Positions 31,481-43,707 of a DNA stretch of 64,000 bases are shown here, piece by piece (position 1 is the stretch's first letter; each line of letters opens with the position of its first letter). The translations under genes were made by a program, and so were the position numbers. The notes beneath the pieces are model-generated. The model did no database searches. It saw only the letters and a list, made by a program, of their open reading frames with translations, and was not told the origin of the DNA. This DNA comes from Cantharellus purpuraceus. Its lineage: Eukaryota; Basidiomycota; Agaricomycetes; Cantharellales; Hydnaceae. The stretch covers positions 1,736,001 through 1,800,000 of the forward strand of contig JALBUN010000010.1 of NCBI GenBank assembly GCA_025174535.1. The letters are read 5' to 3'.

Positions 31481-32069
31481 GTTCAAAACAGTTCCAGTTA
31501 GCTGATGAGCCGGTGGATGTTTGAAAGATGGAGAGCCAGGCACTTTTGAATGAGTTGGAAGGGGTGTTAGGAATAGATGAGGAGGATTTTCATGAAGGGA
31601 GGGGAGAAGTCAAGAGAGGGCATTGTCAGCAGGGCAAATGAGTTGGAAGAACCAGATGAACCAGAGGGAATTTTTGTTGGGAGACTGAAGAGGGCTGCCA
31701 CGTTACATCACATGTTCATTGCGCCTCGTTGAGGTGAGGGGCTTTTGTTTCATTATGCTTGGGGGCAAGCATTGTTTTGGGGGGGAGTGTCGATGGAGTT
31801 GGCTCTCCGTATGCTGTTCTGAGAGGGCCGGTTTCTTGGTAGTGATATTAACAAAGTCCATACTATTGACCCTGGGATAGTGTGTATAGTGTGAGTGATG
31901 CCTTGTAGTCAACAATGTCAACAGCAGGCTGTTGGTGGAGAGTATTGAAAAAACTTCTTATGCTTATATAATTGCCCTAATCAACATTTTGTAAATAAGT
32001 ATGGAGTCCCCACACGCAGTGTTGGGTGCCTGGGTGATAGCTACACTCGTTCATAGAAAGGATAAACTG
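31481..32069. other. Unassigned segment with polypurine-like run
   Basis: Between the Tc1 remnant and the copia remnant. A plus-strand frame ends NELEEPDEPEGIFVGRLKRA and is followed by TTTTGGGGGGGAG then TGTCGATGGAG near 31791, which looks like a polypurine tract and LTR start of another plus-strand element. No partner LTR is present in the window, so I leave it unassigned. Confidence 0.35.
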
Positions 32070-35000
32070 TATCATTCTCTGTCACTCCCACTCGAGCGAA
32101 GTTGAAGTCCCATGGTGCACACGAACTTCCAGTGCTTTTCATGGCTCAACGCCTTGGTCAATACATCGGCGACCATGTCTTTGGTGGGCATGTATCGCAC
32201 GATTACCTCTCCCGTGGCCACCAAATCATCACGAAGGTACTGGTACTTGCATTGTATGTGTTTTGTTCTAGCACGGAATTGTGCATCTCAGCTCAACACT
32301 ATCACAGCTTGATTATCGCACGATAGGACAGTTGGGCCCTTCTGAGCATGTCCTAACTCCAAGAAGAAGGTGCGTAACCAGGCAATATGTTGACCAGCAT
32401 TGCTGAGACCTATGTACTCGGATTCGGTGCTGGACAGCGCAACCATTGACTGGCGCTTACTTGCCCATCCTATAGCCCCTCTGTTGCTGATGAAAACATA
32501 GCCAGATGTGGATTGAGAGGTGTCCAGGTCGCTGGACCAATCTGCATCGGTGTATCCATGGAAATTCATATCCATGGAAACGTCAGAACCGTCAAACCTG
32601 AGTTCCATGTCCTGTGTGGCTTTCAGATATCTTAACCCATGCTTTACCAGCTCCCAGTGACATGCCTTTGGGTTAGCGCTATAACGGCTGAGCACTCCCA
32701 CTAGGAAGGCAATGTCAGGACGAGTTCCTAGCATTGCGTACATGAGCGATCCCACCATGCTTGCGAATGAGATTGTTCTCCCCCTGATCTCTGTCTCTGT
32801 AACAGTAGGACTGTTAGCGTCGTCTCCTGATATCTTTGTGGTGGCTTTCATGGGCATCCACACAGGTTTGCATTCGTTCATGCCGCACCGTTCCAAAACT
32901 GCATCTATATATTGGCACTGCATTAGAGAGATGGTTCGTAGCTTTCTGTCCCTCTTGATCTCGATCCTGAGTATGTATGAAGCTGGCCCTAGATCACGCA
33001 TCTTGAATGCCGCCAACAACTTCTCTTTCATGAAGCAGCATGATGAAGTGGCCATCAGGAGGTCATCAACATAGACGACGAGGAAGCATATGTCCCCTTT
33101 TGTGCCATTGAGTACGGACAGACATGTTTCCGCATTCAATCTTGTGAAACCTATGTCACTGAGCTTGGCATCTAGTGTGCGGTTCCATGTTCTGCCAGCC
33201 TGTTTCAGTCCATAGTGACCTTTTTAGTCACCAACAACACCCAGGTGGGATGGGCACACCGCTTGGAGGTTGCAGGTAGATTTCCTCTTCTAGTTTTCCA
33301 TTCAGGTATGCTGTGGCTACATCCATTTGATCCAACTCTAAATCATATTTTGCAGTGAGTGTGACAATTATTTGGATTGATTCCAGGTTCGCTACTGGGG
33401 CAAAAACCTCCTGGTAGTCTATGCCCTCCCTTTGTGTGAACCCTCAGGTGATGATTCAGAGTTTGTGCCAGTCAATGTCTCCATTCCTGTCGAGTTTGAT
33501 ACACATTACAGGTTTTGAGGTGATTGGTGTCACCCCCTTGGGTATAGGTACAATATCATACATGTCATTTTCAGCCAGGCTCTGCAATTCTTCATTAAGT
33601 GCAGGTCTCCAATACCTCATATCTGGGCCTGATAGTGCTTGTTTCAGTGTTAAAGGGATCCTAGCCCCTTTTGGTCCAGTGCTTGCAATGCCTATGAAGT
33701 GCATCTCATTGTGGTCTGTGTCCCCTTGTTGTTTGGTTGTTTTGGTAATCCTAAGCTGATGCCTTTCTCTCAGCTGTTGTTCATGTGCCTCCTGTGCCCT
33801 CTTGTAGTTGTGATTTCAATCTGCTCTTTGCAGTTCTCAGGTGGACCTGCAGACTCCTTCAGTTTGGGCAGGTTGGGAATGTGAGGTGTCAGCGGTCTCG
33901 TCCCCTGGCATAGCATCTTGGGTATGTGGACTTGGTACATTGCTCCTTTGTGGGATCCTTGACAGAGTGGGCAGGTGTTGTGGTCTCTGTGAGCATTGCT
34001 CTCCCACTGTTTCCACCACTTGGTTACAATCTGGTGTGCCTCCCACTACCATTGGGTGATGGTTTGGGTGTCGCACTTGAGAGCTGGCACCTCCAATTGT
34101 ACTTCTCTTTGGTTTGTTTGGTTGAAGCATATGCTCCCACTTGTTTTCAAACCCATTTGCTCAATCTTGGAGGTTTGAGGGGATGGTGCCTTCTTCGTCA
34201 AAGATTACGTGTCAACTGTGGAACACTTTTCAAGTCTTGACATCGAGTAGTTTGTATGCTTTCTTCCCAAGTGTGTACCTGAGCATTATGCTCTTCTGGC
34301 CCCTCTTGCTGAACTTTCCAGTCCACTTTTCTTTAGGAACTAGTGCATATGATATGCAGCCAAAGGGTTGGAAGAAGGCACAGTCTACCTTCTGCTTGAA
34401 AAGTTTTTCGTATGGGGACTTTCCATGTAGTCCCAATGCGGGGCTTTGGCCAATCAGGTAGCATGCTGTCAGCATGGCTTCTGCCCAGAAGGACTTTGGG
34501 AGTCTCAATTTGATTAGCATGGTGGTTGCCTTACTCACGAGTGACAGGTTCATACGTTCTGCAAGCCCATTTGACTCTGGTGTATCTGCGGCTGTGGTCT
34601 CATGGACCACACCTTTGGTGAGCAACTGTTTTTCAAAGTCACAGCTGGAGTATTCCCCTCCACCATCAGTGCGTAGGAAGTCAATGAAGTTTCCTGAGAT
34701 GTGGATCTGACCAACCTCTTTGTTGAAGAAGGCTTGTACATCACTTTTCCATTGGTTGTAGATGGCCTGCGCTTCTGCCTTCTTTTTCATGAAATATATC
34801 CATGGGAAGCGGCTGTATTTGCAGATGAAGGTAATCCAGTACCGGTGTCCACTTTGGGATGCAGGTGTGACAGGGCCACCTACATCAGAGTGAATAATTT
34901 GGAGTGGACGTTTTGCATTCCTGTGCGTTGAGGACTTGAATGATAGTTTCTTGGCCTTTCCAAGTGCACCTGGTTTGCAGAAATCAAAGTTCCCAGTGAT

Positions 35001-35617
35001 GGCTTTTATGTCTTGTAGTTGTCCTTGCTGCACCATGCGCTTTAATCCTTTTATCCTGGCATGTCCCATCCTTCTGTGTAGTGTGTTTGCATCAATTGAG
35101 AAGTTTGCGTGTTCTGGCCAGGTTACCAGTGTCACATCTAGGTGATAGAGTCCTCACTTGTGCATTGCTTTCATGACCATGGTTCGGCCTTGTTTTATGC
35201 GACAAGCTTGATGTTTGAATTTCACTGTGAGGCCAGTGTGGTCTAATTTGTTGACCGATACCAGTGACAGGGAGAAGCTTGGGACTAGTAGTACGTTTGT
35301 TAGGAAAATATCATATGTGTTCCCTTGGACCTTGCTCATGAGGTGTACTTTTCCCATTCCAATGGCCTTGGCTGATGAGTCATCACCAAAACGCACCATG
35401 CATGGTGGTTGGATTGGTTTGTAGCTCCCCGGAACGAACCATTCTTGGTGAGGCAACATGTGTGCAGATGCTCCTGAATCTATTAGGATGTCACATTTAG
35501 TGTGTGCAGGTTCAGATGCAAAGTAAGTGAAAACATGTTTCTTTTGGCTCCTAGAGGTGTGTACATTTGCCAGTTGTGCATGCTCATCATCTGAGCCCTC
35601 CGAAGAGGATGAGGATG
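32070..35617 (-). pseudogene. Ty1/copia element remnant (protease, integrase, RT, RNase H)
   Basis: Minus-strand order: protease with ILIDSGASAHM (near 35490), spacer to 35154, integrase with the HRRMGHARIKGL finger and catalytic pattern IHSDVGGP, FLRTDGGGEYSS and ESNGLAERMN (35135-34230), RT N-terminal part (33704-33456), RT palm with YVDDLLMA (near 33075) and the copia RNase H ALSSTESEYIGLS (near 32420). Copia gene order (integrase before RT) is clear. Frames are broken by stops and frameshifts near 35150, 34229-33705, 33455-33140 and 32287. The gag end is cut by an A2 LTR at 35618. Confidence 0.85.
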
Positions 35618-36873
35618 TGTATGGGAACTGGTTTTCTCTTAAAAGATCTTGTTTAAAGTCCCGAAACTGTACAATTTCGCTTCATGGCCTCAAAATATCA
35701 GCATATATGTGCTGCTTTCTCTTGATTCAGGGCCATTCAAATATTCTCTATTTTTTCATATTTTTTTTGGGAATTTTCTATGCAGAAATGAGTCTACAAA
35801 CTTATTGTTCTGCTGGGTGAAGTTTTGGGGACCCACATGGACCCACAAACCTTCGCAGATGTCAGCAGCCTCAAAGTCAGCCGGAGTCACCCGGACAACT
35901 GACTCATTTTTGATCACATGACTCATTTCAATCTCCAACTCAATCTGGTCACCACTGCCAGTAAATGCTCAATATCTTCACAACCACTGCACCTCCTGAC
36001 TCCATTCTCAGTGGAGAGTTCAATAGAAGCTGTGCCTACCCATAGCTGTGCTGATCAGCCCAGGAAACGAAGTATTGACCGAGTTATTTGAGTAATGGTG
36101 ACTCATGCTATGACTCCTTCCATGACTCATACCATGACTCCTGTGATTACTCATACTATGACTCCATCCATGACTCATGCCATGAGTCAGAGCAAATCCA
36201 AGCAGCTCATTGGCTAGGAAACTTCCACCCCCTTCTCACATATTCCACTAGCTTCCAGTAGTTTCCATCTATTAATAGGTAGAAGTTTCCAGTAGTATTA
36301 GTCAGCTCCTGTAAATACAATATAAAAGGAGCCCATTCTGCCTCTGAATAAAAAACCATTTTTCTACCCCATCATTTGCACATCAGTGTGACTAGAGTGA
36401 CATACAGTGTCATCCTCTATATCTCAGTAACTGTTGATTGTCCAGTTCAAGGGTCGCTTACAGTTGTGTAACTGTATTCGATTGCACTCGAAGTAGTGAT
36501 TGTCCTGCTTTGGGTGTGAGTGTAGTATCTACCTCACATGACTACAAATCTACAGGGTGAGATTGTCTGTCGATAGTCCTGCCATTAGTGCTCTTGTTTA
36601 AGTTACGAGTGTGTACTGCCTTTGCAGAGCATTAGGATCTTGAACTCGTGTGAAGCAGTTGCTAGACTACTTCACACATTGCTGTTACCCACTTCAGAGT
36701 GTCACTGGTTGGATGGTTGGATTCATCCACCTACTTCCTCTAGCCTCTAAGTGCATTCCCCTCTTTTTGGAATATCTGGACCCCTAAGTGTCCATGAACT
36801 CTAGACTCTGGAAGTCTTATTCATTCCCTGCTGCTAAGAAACGTATTACCTTCCTGCGTATCATCTGCATTGA
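35618..36873 (+). mobile_element. LTR of family A2, 3' truncated
   Basis: Begins TGTATGGGAACTGG inside the copia gag/protease region and follows the A2 LTR to GCGTATCATCTGCATTGA, where the last 190 bp or so are replaced by a family I LTR. It contains the TGACTCA minisatellite (36095-36190, eight units). Confidence 0.85.
36095..36190. repeat. 12-bp TGACTCA minisatellite, eight units
   Basis: 96 bp of 12-bp units with the core ATGACTC, four units shorter than the copy at 48968. It lies in the 5' (U3) half of the A2 LTR, upstream of its TATA-like region. Confidence 0.85.
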
Positions 36874-37423
36874 TGTTACGCACTAGGTCCGATTGGGGTT
36901 GGAGATTGAGTCGGAGTTCGGGTCGGAGTTCGGGTCGGAGTTCGGGTCGGAGGTCGGGTTGGAGTCGGAGCACATCGTGGGGGTCAGGACGGACTTGGCT
37001 TCAGCTTATGTGCTGCACCCTCACTAATACCGGTGTCCGAGATTTTGGAGACGGAGTATGACTTAGAGAGTTAGGATCGGACTTAGGAACTAGGCGTGAT
37101 TTGATATTCAAACTGGGGAATGAAGTCCCCAGTTGGGCAACTTAAATACATATTTTGAAATCTAATAATAATTACTCTGGTGATGGGTCTCTGAGGCTGA
37201 CGGCCTTACATGAGTATGTCCGAGTCCAACAGGGATGGATGTCTGGGTTCCTATGGTGATGCTGATGCATCAATCGGAACCAGAGACGGATGGGTGGAAT
37301 CAGCGGTGACAATCAGACAGGTAGATGGAGATGGCGGTTTCCAAATGGAGTATAGATTTCATATGTGTGGGGATCTGAGTGGATCAGACAGGGATCTGGA
37401 CATTAATGAATATAGTCATAACA
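36874..37423 (+). mobile_element. LTR of family I without target duplication
   Basis: 550 bp, TGTTACGCACTAGG to TATAGTCATAACA, with a local triplication of GGAGTTCGGGTC near its start. The flanks ATTGA and GTATC do not match, and the A2 LTR to its left is cut at the junction, so it is a second candidate breakpoint. Confidence 0.8.
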
Positions 37424-37880
37424 GTATCTCCCCATTTAAGGCCGAGCCCCTGAGGCCTCATGTCCATGGATTGAATAGGTGAGATGGTTGGGTGCAGTCG
37501 GAGTTATACTTTTTATATCCATGGGCTATCTAGCTTATATAACTAATTAGAGAATATTCCTGAGGCTTAGGGAAGCCCAATGAGAAGGCTGGAGAACCTT
37601 GTGGAAGGTCCAGGAAGGTGTCAGAACCTTCTGTGGCCACTTTTGGCTGAAGTCCATGAACTCCACTGCTTATGTAATATGCACATTGTTTGCTCATGCG
37701 TGAGTGCTCTTCGGGGTCACATGACCTATATATCAGCAACCGACCCATTGTGTATACTTGTGGGCTCAAATACACAAAAATGCAAAATATAAGTACATTC
37801 ATTAGAACAATTGAAATACCTTTGAACTACTAAATAATAGTCCTTATTTGAAGTAGTTTAGAACTTCATATACCCCAACA
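37424..37880 (-). repeat. Degenerate LTR-F remnant plus unassigned left part
   Basis: From about 37508 to 37880 the sequence matches the minus orientation of LTR-F (GGCTATCTAGCTTAT, AAGGTCCAGGAAGGTGTCAG, ending ATACCCCAACA) with many differences. 37424-37507 has no match I recognise. Confidence 0.7.
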
Positions 37881-38155
37881 GCCCTGAGAACTATTGAGCA
37901 GAACTTTCAGCAAAAGTTCTGCACTACACCACTGCTAATTGGTGGGTACCTATGCTATGCATTCCCAAGAAAAATGGGAAGCTTCATACTGTATTTGACT
38001 AGCATGAACAGAACAAGAACACAGTGAAGGATGTAATAACCTTCCCTCATCAGGACAACATCAGACATGATATTGCCCACTGTACACATTGATCTAAGCT
38101 TGATATATCTGAGGCATATGAATAAATACATGTCAGGCCAGCAGATATACCCAAG
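37881..38155 (+). pseudogene. Family G reverse transcriptase fragment (copy S, left part)
   Basis: Colinear with 46255-46540 of copy R (CATTCCCAAGAAAAATGGGA, then the CATCAGACATGATATTGCC block). It ends at ATACCCAAG where LTR-F begins. The continuation, ATGGCCTTTGTGACC, is found inverted at 58401 and downwards. Confidence 0.8.
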
Positions 38156-39530
38156 TGTTGGGGTATATGCAGTTCTAAACTACTTCAAATAAGGACTATC
38201 ATTTAGTATTTCAAATGTTCTATTGAATGTACTTATATTTCGCTTTTTTGTGTATTTGAGCCCACAAGTGTACACAAGGGGTCGGTTGCTGATATAATCT
38301 GTCATTCAACTCCGACGAGCACTCGCGCGTGAGCGAACGACGTGCGCATTACATAATCATCAGAGTTCGCGCACTTCAGCCAAAAGTGGCCACAGAAGGT
38401 TCTGACACCTTCCTGGACCTTCCACAAGGTTCCCCAGCCTTCTCTGTCCTTCCAGGGGCTTCCCTAAGCACCAGGAATGTTCTCTGATTAGTTACATAAG
38501 CTAGATAGTCCATGTATATAAAAAGGGCTGCAACAGCAGTGCAATAAATAATATCTTTTTACCACACACACACAGCAGTGTCTACTCAAGCATTGAGTAA
38601 TCATCACATAAGCATCACGCTTATATCAGCTACTCTTAGTGTATATTAACTTTGATTGACTCTCGGAGAAGCCAGAAGTTATTATATTACAAGCGCAGCA
38701 GGCTCTAATATTAATCAAACTCGGAGAAGAGGTTAATACAGAGTAACTGATTAGTAATTAACACACTACAAGCCCACTCGGAGCAGTAACTTGAAGTGTA
38801 TTAATTGTTATTCATTGATCAAGAACCTTACACGTGTAATTGAGACTCTGAGGTTAGCCAAATTATCACGTATCGGGCTATTGGTTATAATCAAGAATCT
38901 TGCACATTTAATTGAGACTCTGAGGTTAGTCAGGTTAATACGTACTAGGCTATTGATTGGTCAAGAATACTGCACGTTTAATTGAGACTCTGAGGTTAGT
39001 CAGGTTAACACGTACTTTGCTATTGATCGGTTGGTTCAATTGTGGGCATTTCAATAAATCAACAACACAGTCTATTAACTCACCTCTTTGAGACGAGATT
39101 AATATCCCTTGACTGTTGATTCTATCACGGATAAACACATACAGTGAATACGCTTGTTCAGAAGGAAGTGTTCAAGTGCATATCTATCTTTTTATGTTGA
39201 AGGGATTATTATTGGCTTTAATCCACTCAACCTGTGGTACTAAGGCACTAGGTTACTTCCCCCTTTGAAGTATCTGAACCCTTGAACGCCTGTCAATCTT
39301 TGACTTTACATTGCATCAGCAGTAAAGCGTGAACTACACGTGACAAGCATTGCTTCACTTCCTGTGGCAACATTGATTGTGTTTGTTCGCCGGAGTATAA
39401 TTTCTTAATTGGGTTCTCCATTAAAATAGTTTCAAGCTTATTGCTAGCCTTGAAAGGTCATACATCCTCAGGCTAAACTTAGATTGTGATTAACACCACA
39501 GTTTAGGTTGAAGTTCACGGTTCCAAAACA
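38156..39530 (+). mobile_element. LTR of family F, left copy
   Basis: 1375 bp, TGTTGGGGTATATGC to TTCCAAAACA. The left flank is CCAAG and the right flank GGAAT; they do not match each other but match the flanks of the inverted copy at 58402-59797. It contains three tandem units of about 70 bp (38819-39030). Confidence 0.9.
38819..39030. repeat. Tandem repeat of about 70 bp, three units, in LTR-F
   Basis: Units at 38819-38890, 38891-38960 and 38961-39030, each with the block TTGAGACTCTGAGGTTAG. The same array occurs in the other two LTR-F copies and creates short open frames that recur three times in the window but are not genes. Confidence 0.85.
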
Positions 39531-39686
39531 GGAATGCACTTAGAGGCTAGAGGAAGTAGGTGGATGAATCCAACTGTCCAACCAGTGACACTCTGAAGCA
39601 GGTAACAGCAATGTGTGAAGTAGTCTAGCAACCACTTCACACGAGTTCAAGATCCTAATGCTCTGCAAAGGCAGTACACACTAGTA
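39531..39686 (-). repeat. LTR-A2 fragment, inverted
   Basis: Minus-strand match to the A2 LTR from GTGTACTGCC to CTAAGTGCATTCC. The sequence that should follow (CCCTCTTTTTGGAATATC) is at 59803, beyond the inverted LTR-F. Confidence 0.85.
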
Positions 39687-39945
39687 ACTTACTATAGTAT
39701 GTAGCTAGATAGTTATAATTAGTGTATGCAGCATTCCATTAAGGAATGCTGTCTTCTGGATAGATATATGCACCCATAGGGTGCATATGTATATTTATTA
39801 TGTAAGCCAGTGGACCCAAGTACACATGTGGGTCCACATATAGTAGAAGAAAAACTTAGACACTACCACACTGTACAGCACATCACCCAACCAATACACT
39901 TGGTTCAGTTCTGTGCAACAGTGTGAACTAAGACACCCTTTAACA
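39687..39945 (+). repeat. 5' LTR of family G (copy R), left end missing
   Basis: Matches 16631-16899 from TTACTATAG to CACCCTTTAACA, lacking the first 20 or so bases, which are replaced by LTR-A2 sequence. Confidence 0.8.
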
Positions 39946-41642
39946 CTTTTTTGAACTTCCAAAGGAAGAATCAATTGATTCTTCCTCATTATTGAAGTTT
40001 TCTAGTCAATACTAGAAAACTGGCTGTTGCTGGTGTACAGACATATACCAACCCCCCCAGTTGCTCATATAAGTGAGCAACTAGTAGACTAACTTAATTA
40101 GCCTACAAAGATAAAAGAAAGAAAGGAGTCATCATAATGATGACTACAGTAGAGTGAGTTGTGCTGGCAGCGCACAGGACATCATAAATGATGAACAGTG
40201 GCACGTAGCCAGTAGCAGAAGCTCCCAGGAAGGGGAACTAGACCCTAGAGAAGTCGCAGGGACTTCTCATAAGGAAGACTCTAGAAGAGAGTTGCTGCAA
40301 TTGTGAGACTGCACAGATGATTGCACAATAGATCATCTGTCAAACAAGAACCCTTCATCGAGTGGTTCTTTGATTAGAGAAGAGAGGAGGAGACAGTCAT
40401 CTACTGTCTCCAATGCTCCTAAAGGAAAGGAATGTGCTCAATATATGAGCACAAGTAGAAGTAGCAATACTTCTCCTAGGGAATCACACAGCATGGAGTG
40501 GCATGAAACCTATAGGTCAATCGCAAGATTGACTGAACAACTCATGCATAATCAACATGAGATGAAGAGCATTAGTGAAGCTAGTGCTCAGGCAGCTAAG
40601 ATGGCTGCTGAAGCAGGGCATGCTGCCACTACTATGGGGCAGCAAATAGCCTAGGAACAATGTTAAAATCACTCCAAGAGAACTCTGAGTAATGCAAGTT
40701 GCATCGCCAAAGATCAGATTCTTGACAGGAATCTGGATCCAGAGAGTCTGGACCTCCCCAGGGTGAGAGGGTCCAACTGAATGATCGGTTAGACAGAGGA
40801 AATGAAATTCCCCTAATGGAGGGAATTAGAGACCCAGTAATCCCAGTGAGGCAAGGATTACCGATCCAGATTGAAGAGGAAACTCCTCAATCTATGGCAA
40901 AGGTGCTTGATCAAGAGATTGAGCTATGGAAACAATGAGAAGTTGAGGCTTCTTGTAAACATAGATTATCCCTCAAACGGAAGGCTAAACATGCAGAGCA
41001 GGAGCTTGGCCAGCTGTTTAGAGAGCAGCGGCCCCAGCAAGAACTTAATGTGGCTGTCAATTTAAATCGACAGTTGCGACATGTGCTGAACAGTTATCAG
41101 TGTGTGTGAGTGGCAGGCCTTTCAGGAGACACCCACCATGAGCAATGAGATACCCAATGGGTACCTCAAGAAGACATTCCCCATAACAGGGAACAATCAG
41201 CGCCATTGACCTTAGAAGGTCAAGGCATACCAGATCAATTGGACACAATTGATCCTATCAACAGCATTACTCACATGTTGCAAGTAGCCATAGTCAATAA
41301 TAGAGACACAGATCCAGAGAAGTCTGTACTTGCCAAGGTGGGCATTAAAGTATCGCCTCCTGAGCAATACACAGGAGGTGCAGATCTCGAAGAGTTTGAG
41401 ATCTTTGTAGCAGGTATGCTACGATGGCTGAACATGAATAATCTCCTAGGGCCATCAAGTACAAAGTTTCAACTATCGTACTTAGGCACTTGCCTTAAAG
41501 TTTTACAGGAATGTAGAACTACAACAGGGCAGTCTAAGACTGGACCCTGGAAACTGCAATCCAAGGATTGCAGCATAGATTCCTACACACCCTAACGCAT
41601 CACCATGCGTCAAATAAGTTTGACTCTGTAATACAGGGTCAA
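39946..41642 (+). pseudogene. Family G gag (copy R)
   Basis: The leader holds many palindromes (for example 18 bp around GAATCAATTGATTC). Coding-like frames begin near 40370 (IREERRRQSSTVSNAP, coiled-coil-like EMKSISEASAQAAKM) and reach a capsid-like block PPEQYTGGADLEEFEIFVAG at 41206-41510. Several stops. The sequence is cut at 41642 by an inverted LTR-A. No zinc knuckle seen before the cut. Confidence 0.65.
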
Positions 41643-43636
41643 TGTTTTGGAACCTGCAAAATTATGGTGTTAGGGAAAACTCTAAATTACCACAATTCCG
41701 TGAATGAACAGCTGAGAAGAATATCAAACCCTGCTGCAGCACAACTCCAGAAACAATTTAATGTTTGTACTTTGGTTACAATCCTTTGTATTGGTCAATG
41801 CAGACTATACACAGAAAAGTAATACATTTCTTAGCAGCAAGAAATGAATAAGACTTCCAGAGTCTAGAGTTCACAGACGCTTAGGGGTCCAGATATTCCA
41901 AAAAGAGGGGAATGCACTTAGAGGCTAAAGGAAGTAGGTGGATGAATCCGACCGTTCAACCAGTGGCACTCAGAAACGGGTAACAGCAATGTGTGAAGTA
42001 GTCTAGCAACTGCTTCACATGAGTTCAAGCTTCTAATGCTCTGCAAAGGCAGTACACACTAGTTACTTAAACAAGAGCACTAATGGCAGGACTATTGACA
42101 GACAATCTCACCCTGTAGGTTCATAGTCATGTGAGGCAGATACTACACTCACGCCCAAAGCAGGAATATCACTACTTTGAGTGCAATCAAGTACAGTTAC
42201 ACAACTGTAAAAGATCCTTGAACTGGTAATCAACAGTTACTGAGATAGAGGATGACACTGTATGTCACTCTAGTCACACTGGTGTGCAGAAGATGGGTAG
42301 AATATGATGATATGTTATTCTTTCAGAGGCAGAATGACCTCCTTATATATTGTATTTACAGGGGCTGACTAATGCTTCTGGAATATTCTACCTAGATGGA
42401 AACTACTGGAAGGTTGTGGAAGGTGGAAGAAAGGGGTAGAATATTCCAAGCCAATCACAGGTTCTGATCACTGGACTAACACTGATCAGGAGCTGAATAA
42501 TGGTTCTGGAAAGTTCTATCTAATAATAGAAGGAAACAGCTAGAATGTTATGGAAAGGGGTAGAATATTCCAAGGCAATCACCTGATCTGATCACCCATC
42601 AGCTGATCTGATCCCTGAACTAGGACGCTTGTTCGGAATCATGTCAGTATACAATATTCTGATGTATAGGAGATATACATCAGGATTTCAATGATACATA
42701 AAGCCAGGGAGTTACAATTTGGATATCTTAAAAGATTTCGGATGTGTGAAATTTTCATAAATATAAACATATATTCTATATTTTAATAAACTTTAAAAGA
42801 TAAGATATTTGGTTGAGATGAACATAATTATTTACATGGATATAATAGGAATGTATATATGAATATAATTGGTATTATATAGGGTATTTAGATATACAAA
42901 TACCAGGTGGGGATTAAAGATAGTTCAAATTATGTTACAAGTATTGTATAAGAAAGAATCAATGATATTTGGATGTTCCTTCAAGAGAGTTGCCACCACT
43001 AAATGGGGAAAAAACAATTATTTTTGAGAATTATGCCAAAATATCACAATATGTTTTAATCTAGTATATTGTGTAAAATTTGAGAATCATGTTGAAATAT
43101 GAAAATAAGTTTGAATTGAAGTGTATTGTATAAAATTTGAGGAAAATAGGTTGTACATACGTATTTGTTGTATTTCTGAATAAGCGTCTAGGCACTGATC
43201 AGGCAAAAAGAAAGGTGTCCACCCTGTTTTCTGCACTGGTTTGGACAGCCATGGATAGCCACATCTCAGGTGATGATCTCCATGGAAAATAGTGCCCTGA
43301 GAGGCTGTGGTTGTCAAGTTAGAGAATATTTATTGATCAGAGACATCTGAGCTTGAATTCAGGCCAAATGCCTGGTCCAAAGGGGGAGAGCCAGCTGTGG
43401 GAAGGTTTGTGGGTGCCTATGGGTCCACAACTGTAGCACAGCAGAAATAAATGATTCTGGGCTGAGTTCTGCATGGAATATTCCTGAAAAAATATGAAAA
43501 ATTAGAGAATATTTGAATAAGTCCATTCCAGGTACAAGCACCAAATATATGCTGATATTTAGGAATGGAAAAGCAAAGAATAGCACATTGGTGCTGCATA
43601 AATGGAATTTGATAGGGAAAAGGTGGTTCCCATACA
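41643..43636 (-). mobile_element. Solo LTR of family A with nested MITE
   Basis: Minus-strand LTR-A, TGTATGGGAACC to TTCCAAAACA, about 1426 bp after removing the 565-bp MITE and its TAG duplication. The target duplication is GGTCA on the right (43637-43641) and GGTCA plus one extra A on the left. Confidence 0.88.
42624..43188. mobile_element. MITE with GACGCTTGTTC terminal repeats (copy 2)
   Basis: 565 bp, GACGCTTGTTCGGAA to TTCTGAATAAGCGTC, target duplication TAG (42621-42623 and 43189-43191). The empty site is in LTR-A (CTGAGCTAGGCACTG). It has the same length as copy 1 and differs at a small number of positions. Confidence 0.9.
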
Positions 43637-43707
43637 GGTCACATGTGACCTAGCTGCCCCAAATTAAAGGGCAACATAAGGTCGGCTGCGGTCTGAAAGG
43701 ACATGTC

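Noticed and set aside
36874..37061. Arg/Ser-rich frame at the start of LTR-I
   Set aside because: Produced by a local GGAGTTCGGGTC triplication in the LTR, not by a gene.
38950..39138. Short open frame of 62-64 codons recurring at three places (also 44109 and 58804), on both strands
   Set aside because: It lies inside the 70-bp tandem repeats of LTR-F and recurs only because the LTR recurs. It has no domain and no promoter context.
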